Position numbers and translations under genes: made by a program
Notes under the pieces: model-generated
The model's database searches: none
Seen by the model: only the letters and a program-made list of their open reading frames with translations
What the model was told of the DNA's origin: nothing
Origin: Calditrichota bacterium
GTDB lineage: Bacteria; Zhuqueibacterota; Zhuqueibacteria; Zhuqueibacterales; Geothermadaptataceae
Direction: 5' to 3'
DNA: 5,012 bases
NCBI GenBank assembly: GCA_008501545.1
Contig: QQUM01000199.1
Coordinates: forward strand, 1 to 5,012
Shown: positions 1 through 5,012 of the stretch, one piece after another
Layout of the letters: every line of letters begins with the position of its first letter
Position numbering within the stretch: position 1 is the first letter of the stretch

Positions 1-619
<619 letters not shown>

Positions 620-644
620 CTATTTCTGCATAATTTATTTGCCA

Positions 645-3866
<3,222 letters not shown>

Positions 3867-3893
3867 TCATTTAGAGTTGTTGTTATTAAATAA

Positions 3894-4032
3894 AGTCCAT
3901 CCGAAAGCGACCCATTTTGTCATTTCGAACGCGCTCTCCAGAGGAGAAATCTTATTTCCACGCTCGCGGTGACAACAACGTTTTAAGATTTCTCGGCAAA
4001 AAACGCCTCGAAATGACAATCTCGTATGGACT
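3894..4032. repeat. 139-bp nested palindromic element (GTCATTTCGA / GAGAAATCT type)
   Basis: Three pairs of arms are nested symmetrically. The outer arms are AGTCCATCCGA (3894-3904) and TCGTATGGACT (4022-4032), complementary at 10 of 11 positions. The middle arms are TTGTCATTTCGA (3917-3928) and TCGAAATGACAA (4008-4019), perfect over 12 bp. The inner arms are GAGAAATCTTA (3944-3954) and TAAGATTTCTC (3984-3994), perfect over 11 bp. The centre (3955-3983) is unpaired and includes CGCTCGCGGTGACA. From memory, GTCATTTCGA...GAGAAATCT palindromes are common dispersed repeats in Bacteroidota; I know of no settled name. It fills nearly the whole gap between the GH30 and GH2 genes, ending 4 bp short of the GH30 stop codon. 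No transposase is present, so any mobility would have to come from elsewhere. Confidence 0.85.
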
Positions 4033-4036
4033 CTAA

Positions 4037-5012
4037 TTAGTTTAGAACAACTGCCGTTATTGATTTGCCAGGGGATTTGCTTTTTACATTTTTATCGCCC
4101 ATAACCACTTCAAAAGTTTTGTCATTTGCATTGGTGTTTTGAATAAGGACTTTAATTGTTCCATTAGGAGATTTCACTGAAATCAAGGGCTCTTTCCCTC
4201 TTTGAACGCATGCAATGCGTACATCTCCAGGCTTGATAAATTTACTGAGGATGTACATCGCATTGTAGTCCGGGTTATATGTGATTTCACCTGTTTTACG
4301 ATGAATGTTGATGAGAGAATTCTGAGGCCAGTCCCATCCACTTTCTGTGGTTTCATTTAAAATCATATTCCAATAGGTAAAAGTTGTGCTGCCTGCATAG
4401 ACTTTAGTTTGAATGTCGTTTTTATTAAATGCCGGGATGAGATAGTTGTTGGCAAACTTCACCATTTCCTTCGCCGGGAAAGTACAGCTCGGGTATTTGG
4501 TGTTCGCATCGTTTTCGTTCTGGATACAAATACGGTCGATTCGAACACCTTCATTTTCATATGCCTGAATATATTTCACAAAATACTTTGCGTAAGCTTT
4601 TAAAGTTTTTGAGTCCTGTTTTAAATTATTGTTTGGTTCTTTTAACCCAACCATTTCACCACTCTCCTTCATCCATCCCGGAAGGCTCCATGGCGATGCA
4701 AAAAGGATTAAATCAGGATTGCCGGCAAAAGCGCTTTTAATGTATGGGAGTACATATTTTTTGTCGCGCTCAATGGAAAAATGTTTTTGCGCATAATCAT
4801 CTGCGACCATTGAATAGCTATAGGCATCTATGCCAAAATCGCTGGCGCCAATCGCTGTTCTACAAAATGTAAAACCGGCTCCTTCATCAGAAAACAGCTG
4901 CTTCATTAAAGCATTTTTGTCTTCTTTTGAAGTTGCTGCAAGGGCTTCTCCACCAATTTCGTTAAACGCGCCGCCAATTCCTTCAATCGTTTGAAAAGTA
5001 ATCTCGGGTTGA
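4037..5012 (-). CDS. GH30-family glycoside hydrolase, N-terminus outside window, probable internal deletion removing the nucleophile
   Basis: The reading frame enters at the window edge, and 324 residues are visible before the TAA at 4039-4037. An ATG at 4906 is internal: upstream codons encode FQTIEGIGGAFNEIGGEAL, the conserved GH30 N-terminal signature. Other hallmarks follow: FCRTAIGASDFGIDAYSYS, LFASPWSLPGWMK, RICIQNE with the acid/base Glu (codon 4516-4514), YPSC, YWNMILNET, SGWDWPQNSL and YNPDYNAMYILSKFIKPGDVRI. A C-terminal beta-domain of about 60 residues ends the protein. The YWNMIL/WxQNSL pattern resembles the GH30_3 beta-1,6-glucanase type more than GH30 xylanases, but this is from memory. 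After TKVYAGST the protein passes straight to FTYWNMIL (junction near 4379-4390). Relatives have about 100 residues there, with barrel strands 6 and 7 and the nucleophile Glu (TE motif). The frame is kept, so it could be a pseudoenzyme, a decaying gene or an assembly collapse. The N-terminal signal peptide is not visible. Confidence 0.88.
   Translation of the reverse strand, partial: QPEITFQTIEGIGGAFNEIGGEALAATSKEDKNALMKQLFSDEGAGFTFCRTAIGASDFGIDAYSYSMVADDYAQKHFSIERDKKYVLPYIKSAFAGNPDLILFASPWSLPGWMKESGEMVGLKEPNNNLKQDSKTLKAYAKYFVKYIQAYENEGVRIDRICIQNENDANTKYPSCTFPAKEMVKFANNYLIPAFNKNDIQTKVYAGSTTFTYWNMILNETTESGWDWPQNSLINIHRKTGEITYNPDYNAMYILSKFIKPGDVRIACVQRGKEPLISVKSPNGTIKVLIQNTNANDKTFEVVMGDKNVKSKSPGKSITAVVLN

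Noticed and set aside
4376..4516. A frameshift as the explanation for the missing GH30 segment
   Set aside because: The frame continues from QNE to YWNMIL with only 47 codons between, and no spare DNA exists in another frame to encode the missing strands; the sequence is absent, not shifted.
4409..4603. Plus-strand open frame of 64 codons opposite GH30
   Set aside because: Antisense to the conserved acid/base region of GH30; no independent support.
4037..4906. A complete small protein starting at the ATG at 4906
   Set aside because: In-frame upstream codons to the window edge encode the conserved GH30 signature TIEGIGGAFNE, so this Met is internal.

Overview
The window looks like a piece of a polysaccharide-utilisation region from a member of the Bacteroidota. 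The evidence is moderate-to-low GC, genes packed on one strand, exported GH2 and GH30 glycoside hydrolases in a row, an 'NSQ'-type signal-peptide end, and a palindromic intergenic repeat built on GTCATTTCGA / GAGAAATCT, a type I recall from many Bacteroidota genomes. No SusC/SusD pair, regulator, sulfatase or rRNA/tRNA gene is visible, so genus and target glycan cannot be fixed.

All genes are on the minus strand, so transcription runs from high to low coordinates. In that order: (1) complement(4037..5012), a GH30 hydrolase whose N-terminus lies outside the window. It keeps its acid/base Glu but appears to have lost about 90-110 residues in frame, including the catalytic nucleophile. (2) A 170-bp gap filled by a nested palindrome (3894-4032). 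(3) complement(645..3866), a complete exported GH2 beta-galactosidase-like enzyme of about 1,065-1,073 residues. Both catalytic glutamates are intact, but many LacZ substrate- and metal-binding positions are substituted. (4) A 136-bp gap with a second, unrelated palindrome (528-590) and an overlapping hairpin (587-619). (5) complement(1..508), the N-terminal 169 residues of a second exported GH2 enzyme, with a more classical LacZ-like N-terminus.

The three genes probably form one operon for stepwise periplasmic breakdown of a beta-linked, probably galactose-containing glycan, with the GH30 acting on the backbone or a side chain and the two GH2 enzymes trimming sugars. This pathway is inferred from family membership and gene order. 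The most interesting points are the apparently internally deleted GH30, the remodelled active site of the complete GH2, and the two different palindromic repeat families sitting in the two gaps of one operon. I found no CRISPR array, transposase, RNA gene or clearly new multi-gene system.
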